Shown one piece after another: positions 25,643 to 34,898 of a stretch of 64,000 nt of DNA (the stretch's first letter is position 1; each line of letters begins with the position of its first letter). The DNA lies in the NCBI GenBank assembly GCA_016787525.1, contig JAEUUP010000004.1:62001-126000 (forward strand), in the 5' to 3' direction. The stretch is from Saprospiraceae bacterium. Lineage in GTDB: Bacteria; Bacteroidota; Bacteroidia; Chitinophagales; Saprospiraceae. Both the position numbers and the translations under genes were made by a program. Below the pieces are notes generated by a model that made no database searches, had not been told where the DNA came from, and was given only the letters and a program-made list of their open reading frames with translations.

Positions 25643-27607
25643 ATGAAAAACCTGCTCACACTTTTCCTCTTGTTTTCTGTTGTCACCATTTTGTCGGCAC
25701 AAAATCCACGCATTGAAAAATTCAGCGATTACCAGCTTGTAACTTATACCTTCTACAAAGGCTCGGGTGATAGTGTGCAGTACAAATTGAGGGATAAGGC
25801 AGATACTCTGCAAACAACGCTGTATTATCGCAATGGTAAAGCCAAATCTATGCAGTGGCGAGATAGTTTTTATTTTTTCGATGTGAAAGGAAGATTGAGG
25901 ACAAGAGAAGCAGGCTTAAAAAAGCAAAAAAATTCAATGTCTGATGAAGAAAGAAAGTATGATGAAACAGTAGAGTATTTCCCAAATGGTCAGTATCAAA
26001 CCATTGTTATGAAGAAAAATGGACAATACATTGAGCAACGTTTTGACGAAAAAGGGAAATTGATGCGTGTAAAATTAGAGAGTCATACCCCCTCAGTATA
26101 TCGGGAACGAACGATAGTTGAACACGGAAAAACACGGCTTTCGAGAAAGATAGATACCTTAATTCAAAATGGTAAGAGCATCATAAATTTTTATGATACC
26201 GTCTTTTACAATAATGGCAATATCTATGCAGTGTCATTAATGCAAAAATTGGATGATGGTTATATGGATGTTTTATCCAAAAAATATTACAACCTAAACG
26301 GGAAATTGGTCGCCTCTGAACTACCAGATAGTGTAAAATTGAAATCTTTTAAAGACAATATTGATTGTTATTATGGTCTAAAAAATAGGCAAGGTGATAC
26401 CATTTGGGCAGCTCAATTTGACCACATCGAATTTGAAGATAAACCCGCCTTCATAAAAGCTTTTGTAGGTAATAGATGCACACTATTGCATTTAGATGGT
26501 TCGCCTGTAAGAATGTCAATCAATAATTTGAGTGATTGGGATGTCATATACAATGAAACAAAAGAAAACTATATTCTGATAGATACCTATGATTATGTAA
26601 ACAGCGATAAAGAATTAGATGATTTATTGGCACTTGAGCGTAATGTACTATTCAGATTTACAACAACAGATGGGCAGTTTGGTGTTATGAATGGAGAAAT
26701 GGAAATGGTCATACCCCCTCAGTATATATACCCTTTAAGTTCAATGAATAGAGGCAATTGGTTTTCTTTTCGCACAAATAAACAAAATAATACTGTTAGG
26801 ATTGGGTGTATGGACAAAACAGGGACACCTATTTTTCCTGATACTTTCAAATATGTGACTTACTCAGGTTTTGAAGACTATTTTATTCTTAGTTGTGAAT
26901 TTAAAGAATCAAGTAGAAGTATGAAAGAAAACTACCGACCCATATTGGCGGGTTTGGGCAAAGGAAGCAATCAGACTGTTGTGATTGAACCACGATTTGA
27001 TGATATCGAGTTACTGCAACAGCCGTCTTTGTTTTTGGTTACTTTAAAAAGGGGCAACAAAGACAATGACTCTGACCGTATCAATGGACTTTATAATCCT
27101 GTTGCTAAACAATGGCTTTTAGAAGCTAAAGATTATTCAATTCAAGACAGTCGTTCAGAAAGCAGGAATGTATATTTTGTGTTGAAAAATGTTAACACAC
27201 AGAAATATTGCATCATGGACACCAACGGCAAATACATAGTGAAACCCTCTATGCCTTTAGATTCTATTGGTATCATTGATGCAGAAAATGGGTCATTTTG
27301 GGTCAAAAAAAAGGATAAGTTTTATTTCCTTGACATCAAAAATGGTCAAGCCTTTTTGCGTCCAAAAGCATACGACTATCTTTATAAAATAGAATTTGGG
27401 ACATTCGTTAATAGTGTAATGGAAGTGTCCAAGAACTTTTTAGCTAAGTATAAAGGTAAATGGGGGCTGATGGAAGCAAATGAGAACAGCATTATTCCTT
27501 TTGAATATGAGTATGTATCAACAAATTTTTTTGATTCAGGCTACGGAGATGTTTTTTTTATGGTAAAAAATAACGGAACTATATACTTTGTGGTACATCG
27601 CAACTAA
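25643..27607 (+). CDS. Secreted WG-repeat protein
   Basis: 654 residues with a signal peptide (MKNLLTLFLLFSVVTILSAQ). The N-terminal third has MORN-like toxin-antitoxin-repeat strands (LYYRNGKAKSMQW, FDEKGKLMRV, YFPNGQYQTIV). From about residue 350 on it has WG repeats: DGQFGVMNGEMEMVIPPQY and KYKGKWGLMEANENSIIPFEY, the G-x-W/F-G-L/V-x-(D/N) then I-P-x-x-Y pattern. Such proteins are periplasmic or surface located; function unknown. Two 10-mer copies lie inside; the one at 26715 supplies the PPQY of a WG repeat. The first 17 coding bases are identical to those of the histidine kinase at 36698. Confidence 0.82.
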   Translation: MKNLLTLFLLFSVVTILSAQNPRIEKFSDYQLVTYTFYKGSGDSVQYKLRDKADTLQTTLYYRNGKAKSMQWRDSFYFFDVKGRLRTREAGLKKQKNSMSDEERKYDETVEYFPNGQYQTIVMKKNGQYIEQRFDEKGKLMRVKLESHTPSVYRERTIVEHGKTRLSRKIDTLIQNGKSIINFYDTVFYNNGNIYAVSLMQKLDDGYMDVLSKKYYNLNGKLVASELPDSVKLKSFKDNIDCYYGLKNRQGDTIWAAQFDHIEFEDKPAFIKAFVGNRCTLLHLDGSPVRMSINNLSDWDVIYNETKENYILIDTYDYVNSDKELDDLLALERNVLFRFTTTDGQFGVMNGEMEMVIPPQYIYPLSSMNRGNWFSFRTNKQNNTVRIGCMDKTGTPIFPDTFKYVTYSGFEDYFILSCEFKESSRSMKENYRPILAGLGKGSNQTVVIEPRFDDIELLQQPSLFLVTLKRGNKDNDSDRINGLYNPVAKQWLLEAKDYSIQDSRSESRNVYFVLKNVNTQKYCIMDTNGKYIVKPSMPLDSIGIIDAENGSFWVKKKDKFYFLDIKNGQAFLRPKAYDYLYKIEFGTFVNSVMEVSKNFLAKYKGKWGLMEANENSIIPFEYEYVSTNFFDSGYGDVFFMVKNNGTIYFVVHRN

Positions 27608-27636
27608 TTGATAATGAGCCACATATTATAAATCAG

Positions 27637-28731
27637 CTAAAAAGGCAATTTAGGTTTAACCTTTGGTTTCTTACTGCCTAAGTTGCCTTTTTTTTGATTA
27701 GAAGGTTTTATTGATGCTTTCTTAGGTTTATTTGGGTCGTGAATAATCGCATTGGGTATTTTGACCCTCATTGATGCCTTAACCAACGTTTCAAACATAT
27801 CATCAAAGTTACGATTATTGTACTTGAAACAAAACTCAACGATGTATTTAGGTAGATATTTTAGGCTTGTGCTGTGATATTGCCCAATGATACCACGCTC
27901 GACAATAGCCCAAAAACTTTCAATTGTGTTGGTATTGACACCGTTGTATGAATACAGCCTACTGTGGTCAATTTTGATATGCTCAATGATTTTACCAATC
28001 TTAGAATAACCTTTGTAGGTGTCTGTAATGAGTAACGAATCTGACAAGTCAACGTGTTTTTTAACAAGTGCTTCTAACTTCTTTGCACCCAAAGAACTCA
28101 TCACTTCGGCTATCACCGCACCGTCACGTTGAACGATGCCCGTAACAGGAATGAGTTTTTGGCTACCACGTCCTCGTTTTGTGCCTAAATCTACTTTGGC
28201 AGTATTGCCTTTCTTTGCGCTCAAATCAAAGCCTAAATTTTTGACCTCCTCAGTACGCTCAATAAGGTATTCTTTACCATCTTCGGTTAAGGCTCTTTTG
28301 ATGTTTGGTTTTCTTGGTTTGCCACCAACGTAGGTTTCGTCCATTTCTACCACATCTTCCAAAAGTTCTACTTTTTCTTCTGACATGATGTCTCGAATGG
28401 TATGGTACATATAGAAAGACGTTTTGTAGGTCAAGCCTAAATGTCTTTGTAGTTGTAAGGCTGATAACCCTTTTTTAGCATCGGCAATAATACCAAAAGC
28501 AAATAACCACGTCCTTAAAGGGATATGTGTTTGATGTAGGTAAGTATTGGTTGTGATGGAAAAGCCACGACGACAATCACGACATTTAAACCTTTCGTCG
28601 GCTTGTCGTGGACTGATTGAAGTAGAAGTACAATGAGGACAATTGACACCTTTAGCCCAACGGTGCTTTTCAAAAAAACGAATGGCGTGTTGTGGGGTTG
28701 GAAATTTATCGGCTATTTCGATTACGTTCAT
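27637..28731 (-). CDS. IS1595-family transposase
   Basis: 364 residues. Layout: N-terminal helix-turn segment, a zinc ribbon (CPHC...CRDC, about residues 31-53), then the ISXO2-like DDE core with D131 (EMDETYVGG), D237 (ITDTYKGY) and E271 (NTIESFWAIVERG). The C-terminal tail is Lys/Pro-rich. The frame is intact. I could not find convincing terminal inverted repeats or an 8-bp target duplication in the short flanks, so the IS boundaries are undefined; element DNA probably spans roughly 27610-28850. TATATTTG on the minus strand (28760-28767) could serve as the -7 box. Only a decayed 10-mer copy is present. Confidence 0.9.
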   Translation of the reverse strand: MNVIEIADKFPTPQHAIRFFEKHRWAKGVNCPHCTSTSISPRQADERFKCRDCRRGFSITTNTYLHQTHIPLRTWLFAFGIIADAKKGLSALQLQRHLGLTYKTSFYMYHTIRDIMSEEKVELLEDVVEMDETYVGGKPRKPNIKRALTEDGKEYLIERTEEVKNLGFDLSAKKGNTAKVDLGTKRGRGSQKLIPVTGIVQRDGAVIAEVMSSLGAKKLEALVKKHVDLSDSLLITDTYKGYSKIGKIIEHIKIDHSRLYSYNGVNTNTIESFWAIVERGIIGQYHSTSLKYLPKYIVEFCFKYNNRNFDDMFETLVKASMRVKIPNAIIHDPNKPKKASIKPSNQKKGNLGSKKPKVKPKLPF

Positions 28732-28848
28732 ATTTTGGATTTAATTAGTTATTTATTCGCAAATATACGATGTTTTTATAACTAACTAAGTTCAGAATAT
28801 CCAAATTAGTGAATGATTTAAGGGCTTTCAAGTAGTGTATATATGGAA

Positions 28849-29481
28849 TTAACGTTTTTTTCTCTTTGTTTGTGAAATTCCTGTAAAATCTAAATTTCCA
28901 AAAATATCTTTTTGAAAATTATCTTCGTTCATTGTAATACAAGGGACTTCCATTGCTTCTGCGATTGGTAAAAAAGTACGCGCATCGCTTGTTAATACAA
29001 CATCTAATTTTTTGATAGACTTAGCACAAGCAACTATTTTCATGTCATCTTCTATCCATTGTCTCGCACTTGCAACACCATCAATCTTTAAGACCTTTTC
29101 AAGATGTGCAACAAATTGAAACTTTTGACCCAAAGGCAAATATTTTTCAAGGTTATAAAGTAAGTCCGTAGCTATTCGTTTTGTATAATCTACAAAAATT
29201 ACATCATGTTCAATAAGCGTCTCAACCAACAGATTCACATTATCGGATTGTGGCAATTTACGCAATTCCCCAATTGTAATAGATGATATGTAGATGCAGC
29301 GTTTTTTGCCTTCGGGCAATTCTATTTCTGCAAGAGCATTTAAGACCTTTTGACTTAGTTCTATCCGCCTTTTTACGAGAGGATTTTTTTCATATCGAGT
29401 TGCATCTGAAAAATAATCAACTAAAACAGAGGTATCTATCAAAATATGCTGCCATTCGGCAAGCGGTGTTTTTGGAAACAT
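28849..29481 (-). CDS. PIN-domain protein
   Basis: 210 residues. ILIDTSVLVDYF (D16) at the N terminus, an internal Glu in SSITIGELRKL (E72), and acidic residues near DDMKIVACA and TSDARTFLP complete a PIN-type metal site. PIN proteins are RNases, often VapC-like toxins. At 210 residues it is longer than a typical VapC (about 130) and the C terminus is Lys/Arg-rich (QTKRKKR). It follows the 255-residue gene upstream by 21 bp and shares its promoter, so the two probably act together. Confidence 0.75.
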   Translation of the reverse strand: MFPKTPLAEWQHILIDTSVLVDYFSDATRYEKNPLVKRRIELSQKVLNALAEIELPEGKKRCIYISSITIGELRKLPQSDNVNLLVETLIEHDVIFVDYTKRIATDLLYNLEKYLPLGQKFQFVAHLEKVLKIDGVASARQWIEDDMKIVACAKSIKKLDVVLTSDARTFLPIAEAMEVPCITMNEDNFQKDIFGNLDFTGISQTKRKKR

Positions 29482-29502
29482 ACGATAATTTAGAGTAAAT
29501 TG

Positions 29503-30270
29503 TTAATCCTGTATCTGTTCTTCTTCGGGCTTGTTTCGGATAATAGAAAGTAAATCTTCGTCATTTTCACTTGAAAATAAACCTTTGGGATAGCTGCTGG
29601 ATAATTTTTTTATGCCTTTGAAAAAATCATTTTCAGATACCTCCTCATAATCTTCAAGAGTGGCAGACAAAATAGAACCGCTATCAAAATCAATTTTTTT
29701 CTTGATAGTTAACAGTAGTTTTGTTCTTTTATAATGTGCTAACAGTGTTTTTTCTTGTGAAGGTGTTACCTCAATATCGAAATGTCCTTCATTGATTTTG
29801 ATATTGGCTTTACCATCTAATGTTTTACCACCGATAGCAGTTATTTTTCCATAAACGGAACTGATTTCAAAATAGTGTTTTGGCTTTTCGGGCATACTTA
29901 TAGCCACTATTTTTACATAAAAGTCATTCTTGTCTTTCCCATAAGCATCAATAAATACATTATTTTTATTCATTACGCTTTTTAAGGTGCTGACATATTT
30001 TTTCTCCTCACCACTTAACCCTGTCAAGTCGTTTTCTTCTACTCTTTTATGGATAACTTTCATACTCTCATAAGTAGTCAATTGTGGCGTAGAAAATTTA
30101 AGTGCATAGCAATTACCTCTAATTTCACTTAATCCAAATGTGTGACCTTTACCCAATGCGTTTGTAAGGTCAATCAGTATCCTACCCACTTCATCAGGAG
30201 GAATACCATTGTAAGCACTTAACGAGTGTGCTTCATTATCAAATCGGACTGTAAAATCGTAGGTTTGCAT
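29503..30270 (-). CDS. Hypothetical partner of the PIN protein
   Basis: 255 residues with no family I recognise. Predicted mixed alpha/beta with an acidic C terminus (SSENDEDLLSIIRNKPEEEQ). The gene starts just after a good promoter and is followed in the same direction by the PIN gene 21 bp later, so an antitoxin or regulator role is possible, but its size is large for an antitoxin. No 10-mer copy lies in either gene. Confidence 0.7.
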   Translation of the reverse strand: MQTYDFTVRFDNEAHSLSAYNGIPPDEVGRILIDLTNALGKGHTFGLSEIRGNCYALKFSTPQLTTYESMKVIHKRVEENDLTGLSGEEKKYVSTLKSVMNKNNVFIDAYGKDKNDFYVKIVAISMPEKPKHYFEISSVYGKITAIGGKTLDGKANIKINEGHFDIEVTPSQEKTLLAHYKRTKLLLTIKKKIDFDSGSILSATLEDYEEVSENDFFKGIKKLSSSYPKGLFSSENDEDLLSIIRNKPEEEQIQD

Positions 30271-30314
30271 TTTTTGACTTAGTTATTATTTAGTATTTGT
30301 TTCATAATAACAGA

Positions 30315-30345
30315 CAAATCTATGAATGTTTTAAAACAAATTCAA
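30315..30345 (-). promoter_or_regulatory. Promoter of the hypothetical-PIN operon
   Basis: On the minus strand TTG (30343-30345), 20 bp, then TAGATTTG (30322-30315); the ATG at 30270 follows 44 bp later. It separates this pair from the hsdS gene. Confidence 0.55.
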
Positions 30346-30383
30346 CAACTGACATAAATCTTACCAAAAAAAACTTGTGTTGC

Positions 30384-31784
30384 CTATCCCATTATCATCC
30401 CCTCAATTTCTCGTTTCATATCCTCAACCAAATCATTAGCCGACCCTTGTAAATCCTTTGCTTTGGCTCTCATTTCTCGTATTGCTTGTGCAATTTCTCG
30501 CTGAATACTGAGGGGGGGCAAGGGGACTAAAACTTGCCTTAGTTCTTCGGTAGTAATAGCAGGGTAACTGCCGCCACTACTCCGTTGTTCCATTTGCCTT
30601 AAAGTATAGCTATGACGTAGCCAATGGAAAAGAAAATCCTTCTCAATTAAATTCGTTTTCAAGTCTCTTAAAACAGCGAAACCTGTTGAAGCAATTTTTA
30701 TTTCATTAGGTTCTGATTTAACGTAGGCAATTGCCCCTCGACTTGGACGTGTTGTTGAAATAATGATGTCGTCATTTCTAACAATCATACGCGCTCGACT
30801 TGGTGCTTCATTTTTGGGTATCATGTTAATATTTTGTATTTCACCGTACAAAATATTAATTTCGCTGATTTCGATATAGGGGAAATGTGTTTCAAAATAG
30901 GCTTCTCCATTCCACGTTTCATCTGAAAAATTGACTATATCAGTTAGTTTTTTAACATCAAATACACCTAAATTTGTAATTATTGTTTCAAATTCTTTTC
31001 TGTAAAAATTTGGGTCAAGCCTATTACCCACTACCTTACAAAAATCAGTATAAAAGATACGGCTTTGTATATCTGTTTCTGCCGTTACTTTTTCTATGCC
31101 TAATCGGTCTAATATATAATCGTCTATATTGCTTAATATTTGAGCAGACTCGGCTTCTTTTAGCTTCTTGTGCTGATATGCCATATCCATTTTTTCAACA
31201 ATTTCATGTTGAATACTGAGGGGTGGGATAGGTACACTTAAATTCAATAAAAGTTCATTTCCAATGCCCGATTGGTTATTCCAATTTGTGCAAATCGCAT
31301 AAAATACTTGCTTGCTTTGATAAAAATTAAATATAATTTGCAAGTATTTAGGCATAACAATACGCTCATTTACTCGAATACGTGTGATATGATTAGAGAA
31401 CACATAATTTGCATCATCTAAATCAAAATAACCTGTTTTACCTACAAGTTCTTGGCTGTTTGTATTGTTGAAAATTATGTCACCATATCGCAAAGTGGCA
31501 TTTGGTGTTGCCCATGACTTAGGTACATAAACATTCTTATCAAATTTCAAAAGCCCATTATTATCTAAATTCGTTGGTCTTATTTGAATAATTCCATCTT
31601 CTTCGGCGGCTTGGTCTTGTTTTCCTGCACCAAAGCCCGATTTTAGGTCTTTGACAAACTCTTTTATCTTTCTTAATGGGAATTTTGACTTCTCTATTAG
31701 TGATTTGACATCTGTGTAATAAAGTGGGTCTAATCTGTTTTCTACCCCCCCCCCGTTCCATAATAAATATTTTAATATGTTCAA
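30384..31784 (-). CDS. hsdS: Specificity (S) subunit of an R-M system, candidate phase-variable gene
   Basis: 466 residues with the usual duplicated layout: target-recognition domain 1, a conserved helical spacer starting PIPPLSIQHEIVEKM (about 190), target-recognition domain 2, and a second spacer PLPPLSIQREIAQAI (about 425). It confers DNA sequence specificity on the methylase encoded 9 bp upstream. A run of ten G lies 11 codons in (31745-31754), read as NGGGV in the current frame. Slippage by one base would truncate the protein: one alternative frame starts MERGGGRKQ and stops after about 66 codons. Both conserved spacers carry a copy of the 10-mer, read PPLS. Confidence 0.9.
   Translation of the reverse strand: MNILKYLLWNGGGVENRLDPLYYTDVKSLIEKSKFPLRKIKEFVKDLKSGFGAGKQDQAAEEDGIIQIRPTNLDNNGLLKFDKNVYVPKSWATPNATLRYGDIIFNNTNSQELVGKTGYFDLDDANYVFSNHITRIRVNERIVMPKYLQIIFNFYQSKQVFYAICTNWNNQSGIGNELLLNLSVPIPPLSIQHEIVEKMDMAYQHKKLKEAESAQILSNIDDYILDRLGIEKVTAETDIQSRIFYTDFCKVVGNRLDPNFYRKEFETIITNLGVFDVKKLTDIVNFSDETWNGEAYFETHFPYIEISEINILYGEIQNINMIPKNEAPSRARMIVRNDDIIISTTRPSRGAIAYVKSEPNEIKIASTGFAVLRDLKTNLIEKDFLFHWLRHSYTLRQMEQRSSGGSYPAITTEELRQVLVPLPPLSIQREIAQAIREMRAKAKDLQGSANDLVEDMKREIEGMIMG
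31745..31754 (-). repeat. Poly-G (G10) tract in the 5' coding region of hsdS
   Basis: Ten consecutive C on the plus strand (G on the coding strand), the longest homopolymer G/C run in the window. Mononucleotide tracts at this position are the classic basis of slipped-strand phase variation in S subunits. Confidence 0.9.
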
Positions 31785-31793
31785 CGAGAGGGG

Positions 31794-33989
31794 TTAGCCG
31801 AAAAAACGGTCTGAGCCTTTTTCTATGGATTCGATGAACTTTTTAAGTTCTTCGCCAATCAGAATCAAATCATTTTTATTCGTCTTTCTGCCTGTGGCAT
31901 CATAGCCAATATCATCTGCAATTGCCATGAATATCGGATAACAGTCCAATAATTTGCGTTTTTCTACTTGGTAGGCTTCTTCAAGTTCTTCTTTGAGAGT
32001 GCTTATGCGCTCGCTATAATAGTCGTTGATGGCTTTTTTTAGGTCGTCTTGGTTCAAGCCATTGATTTCAAACGGCAGTTCTTCGCTTTGCGTTTTGCCT
32101 AAAACATTATTTTTGAGTTGTTTTAGGTGTTCTTTTTTCTCTTTTTCCAATTGGTCAAACTTGGTTTTCAATTGGTGTTCTTCGGCTTTTCGAGTTTGCA
32201 AGGTCTTAATTTGGCTTTCAATCTCTTTCGTTACTGAGGGGGTATGCTTTCGCAAAAACAAAACACTACTTTTTACCCCTGCGCCTGTATGATGAAAGGC
32301 AGTTGACGGCAACGACACAACGCCCACAATACGGTACAATTGTTCAATAAAATCACGGACAGGCTGCAAACTGCTATTGGTCAAAATACCATCGGGAATG
32401 ACAATAGCTAAATAACCATTGGCTTTTAGAAACTTATGGCATTGTTCCATAAACAATACTTCGGTGGCTTGTGTATCACGCCCTTCGGCGGTGTGTTTCC
32501 CTCTGATAATTTGGTCTTTCCAATCAACGTGTTTTTGTGCCAACTTAAAGTAAAATTCGGTATTGCCAAAACTCTGCATATAGCTTTTTTCAGTCTGTTT
32601 GACGATGCTACCAAAAGGCGGATTAGTGACAATGAAATCAAAATTGGCTTCTTTAAACCCTTGATTTTTAGTTTTTTCTCTAATTGTATCAATCTGATAG
32701 AGTCCATCAAAAGCTATGACGTTGGTGTGACCGTCATCATGGATTATCATGTTCATTTTGGCTACTCTTGCAATATCTTCGCTGATTTCAATGCCAAATA
32801 GGTTTTTTGATGCGAAGTCGTGCCAATAACGATGATGTTTAATTGGCTCTCGTTTAGGGTCGAAATAGCCATCTGCCTGTTTCCTAATTTTATCCAACAC
32901 ATACAACAAAAACCCACCACTACCGCATGACGTGTCCAAAACGTTGTGTTTAGCTTCAATGGGTAATGTATCTACAATGAATTGAACAACAGAACGAGGT
33001 GTAAAGAATTGCCCAAAGTCACCTCTAAAATGTGACCCTGTAAAGGCTTCAAAGGCTCTGCCTTTGCTATCTAAATCTGTCAATGATAGGCTTACTTCTT
33101 GCAGATAGGTCACAACTGTTTGTATGCGTTCACCTGTCAAGTTTATATCCTCTTTGAACACTTCGGGGTCACGTAAACGTCCTTCTTCATATATGGCAAG
33201 AATACGAGTTTTTAAGTCGTCGGGGTTTTCACCTCTAAAAGTCTGAAAATCATAAGGCTCTCCACATTTTCGGGGCTTTAATTCATCGAGGTATTTACAA
33301 AAAATCAGTTTTATGAACTCGTCAAATGCTCTATCGGGTTTCAATTCCCCTGCACCCCACAAAGCATAATGCGCCTGTTTGAAACGTTTGGTCAAATCAT
33401 CTTCGGGAACTTTGGCAAGTTCCAAAAATTCTTGCTCAATCGCATCTTTTGGCGGCAAAATACTGAGGGGGTCTTTACCACATTTGGCATAAAGGAACTT
33501 TTGAACATCAGTTTGCCCAAATCTCGGTATTTGTGGAATACGGTTTAATGTACGCTCTAACGGCTTATCGGGCAATACCTCATAAGATTCATTTTTGATA
33601 TTCGATGTACCCCAAACGTATTTTGCATTGAGCGAAACAGCATACGAAAAGGCTTGGTTAATACCCTCTCTAAATTCACTATCTGTTACCTCTGATTTTT
33701 TACATTCAACTATAATGTATGGAGACAATAACATATCATCTCCGAAGATGATTATATCTGCCTCTGCTTTCTTTGAACCAATTTTGACAGGCTCAAATAG
33801 CTTTATTCGTTTTTCAGAATACCCAAATTGAATAATGAGTTTCAAATAGGTTTCTACTTGTACTTTTTCTTCTGCATCGGTGTACTTCCGCTTTTTGTTT
33901 TGGTGGACATAAGTAACGTACTCATTATTATCGGAAAAACGGACTAAATCATTCTTTATACCTTGCTCTATAAGTTCTTTGTTAAACAT
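31794..33989 (-). CDS. N6-adenine methylase with N-terminal HsdR-like nuclease domain
   Basis: 731 residues. Residues 1-150 resemble the type I R-protein N-terminal nuclease (HSDR_N): KAEADIIIFGDD followed by YIIVECKKSE gives the D...E-x-K metal site. Residues about 200-300 match the HsdM N-terminal bundle. The methylase core has motif I DTSCGSGGF at about 351 and motif IV NPPFGS at about 455, an adenine-N6 enzyme. A coiled coil (about 610-690, LEKEKKEHLKQL) precedes the C terminus. Fusion of nuclease and methylase with a separate S gene resembles type IIB/IIG (BcgI-like) systems; no separate hsdR is in the window. It may instead be a type I HsdM variant. Confidence 0.88.
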   Translation of the reverse strand: MFNKELIEQGIKNDLVRFSDNNEYVTYVHQNKKRKYTDAEEKVQVETYLKLIIQFGYSEKRIKLFEPVKIGSKKAEADIIIFGDDMLLSPYIIVECKKSEVTDSEFREGINQAFSYAVSLNAKYVWGTSNIKNESYEVLPDKPLERTLNRIPQIPRFGQTDVQKFLYAKCGKDPLSILPPKDAIEQEFLELAKVPEDDLTKRFKQAHYALWGAGELKPDRAFDEFIKLIFCKYLDELKPRKCGEPYDFQTFRGENPDDLKTRILAIYEEGRLRDPEVFKEDINLTGERIQTVVTYLQEVSLSLTDLDSKGRAFEAFTGSHFRGDFGQFFTPRSVVQFIVDTLPIEAKHNVLDTSCGSGGFLLYVLDKIRKQADGYFDPKREPIKHHRYWHDFASKNLFGIEISEDIARVAKMNMIIHDDGHTNVIAFDGLYQIDTIREKTKNQGFKEANFDFIVTNPPFGSIVKQTEKSYMQSFGNTEFYFKLAQKHVDWKDQIIRGKHTAEGRDTQATEVLFMEQCHKFLKANGYLAIVIPDGILTNSSLQPVRDFIEQLYRIVGVVSLPSTAFHHTGAGVKSSVLFLRKHTPSVTKEIESQIKTLQTRKAEEHQLKTKFDQLEKEKKEHLKQLKNNVLGKTQSEELPFEINGLNQDDLKKAINDYYSERISTLKEELEEAYQVEKRKLLDCYPIFMAIADDIGYDATGRKTNKNDLILIGEELKKFIESIEKGSDRFFG

Positions 33990-34039
33990 AAAATTCGTTT
34001 TGTTCTTGGTGAAAATTAAACTTTTGAACGCAAAAAGCG

Positions 34040-34047
34040 TATATTTG
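34040..34047 (+). promoter_or_regulatory. -7 box for the small gene at 34066
   Basis: TATATTTG, matching TAnnTTTG, 18 bp before the ATG. A TTG is present upstream but not at ideal spacing. Confidence 0.45.
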
Positions 34048-34065
34048 TGGTAAAATCATAAAAAT

Positions 34066-34347
34066 ATGAAAGAATATAAATCGAAACCTATTATTGGCGA
34101 AGTGCCACCTTCGGGATTCAGTTTACAACATGAACAAACCGTTCACATTACCAATAATAATCAAAGTGCTGTATTTGTTGACGGTGTTGTATTTGATACC
34201 ATGTTAAATCTTGAACTACATTTTTCTAAACAATTTCAAAACATTGAAAATGCAACGAGTTATTTTAATAAGGTTTTGAAAAAATACCCTAATTCTCAAA
34301 TCTCAGTAGTTGAAAAAACAGAAAAGGAAATTCAAGTGTGGGCTTAG
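34066..34347 (+). CDS. Small hypothetical protein
   Basis: 93 residues, no signal peptide, no family recognised. Sequence starts MKEYKSKPIIGEVPPSGF and ends in alternating polar strands. It is divergent from the R-M operon and its stop overlaps the stop of the convergent gene at 34344 by 4 bp. It has a reasonable -7 box. It could be a small regulator or orphan partner of the R-M locus, but nothing in the sequence shows this. Confidence 0.65.
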   Translation: MKEYKSKPIIGEVPPSGFSLQHEQTVHITNNNQSAVFVDGVVFDTMLNLELHFSKQFQNIENATSYFNKVLKKYPNSQISVVEKTEKEIQVWA

Positions 34348-34772
34348 TTCACAACAAGATAAACGTAGTAAGAATTAGCAAATGAACAAGGTCTGCCAAC
34401 GCTTATTTTTGTCTCGTTGTCGTTCTTTTCATTCTCAAAATGTTTTGTGATATACAAATTTTCGTAGTGAGAAACATACGCTGGGCTTTGAGACTTATAC
34501 AACAAATACATTTTAGTATAAGTATAACGATAGTCTTTTTGGTTAATTCGTCTATCCGCTTGGCACGTTTTACCGATTTTAAAACGGTTGCCATGCGTGT
34601 TAAGTAACTGATTTACGAGTAAACTGATTTTTCGTTGAGTTATCGAATTTTTATGCCCTGTAACTGATACATCTATAATTTCAATAGGACAATCTTCATA
34701 AATACCTCTCAACCATAAGTTTAGTCTTTTTTCAGTCGTTTCAATATGTTGTGCTGTTACCTTCTTTGCCAT
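34344..34772 (-). CDS. Hypothetical protein, possibly GIY-YIG-like
   Basis: 142 residues. The segment RFKIGKTCQADRRI followed by strands (YTKMYLLYKS) and a conserved-looking Glu in SHYENLYITKHF recalls the K-I-G-x-T...R...E pattern of GIY-YIG or T5orf172-type nucleases, but the first G-I-Y strand is not clear, so this is weak. TATATTTG on the minus strand (34806-34799) supplies a -7 box 27 bp before the ATG. No 10-mer copy. Confidence 0.65.
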   Translation of the reverse strand: MAKKVTAQHIETTEKRLNLWLRGIYEDCPIEIIDVSVTGHKNSITQRKISLLVNQLLNTHGNRFKIGKTCQADRRINQKDYRYTYTKMYLLYKSQSPAYVSHYENLYITKHFENEKNDNETKISVGRPCSFANSYYVYLVVN

Positions 34773-34898
34773 ACGTTGTTTTTAGATGAAAGAAAGCACA
34801 AATATAGCAATTTTATTTATTGTACCATAAAGTATATAGTTCCGAAAAATAATAAAGCCTCATTTTTTGAATATGAATCGATTCCTAAAGAAAGCCCT

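Noticed and set aside
27608-28848. Terminal inverted repeats of the IS1595 element
   Set aside because: Only weak partial matches (TTATAAA on both sides) were visible; not enough to define ends.
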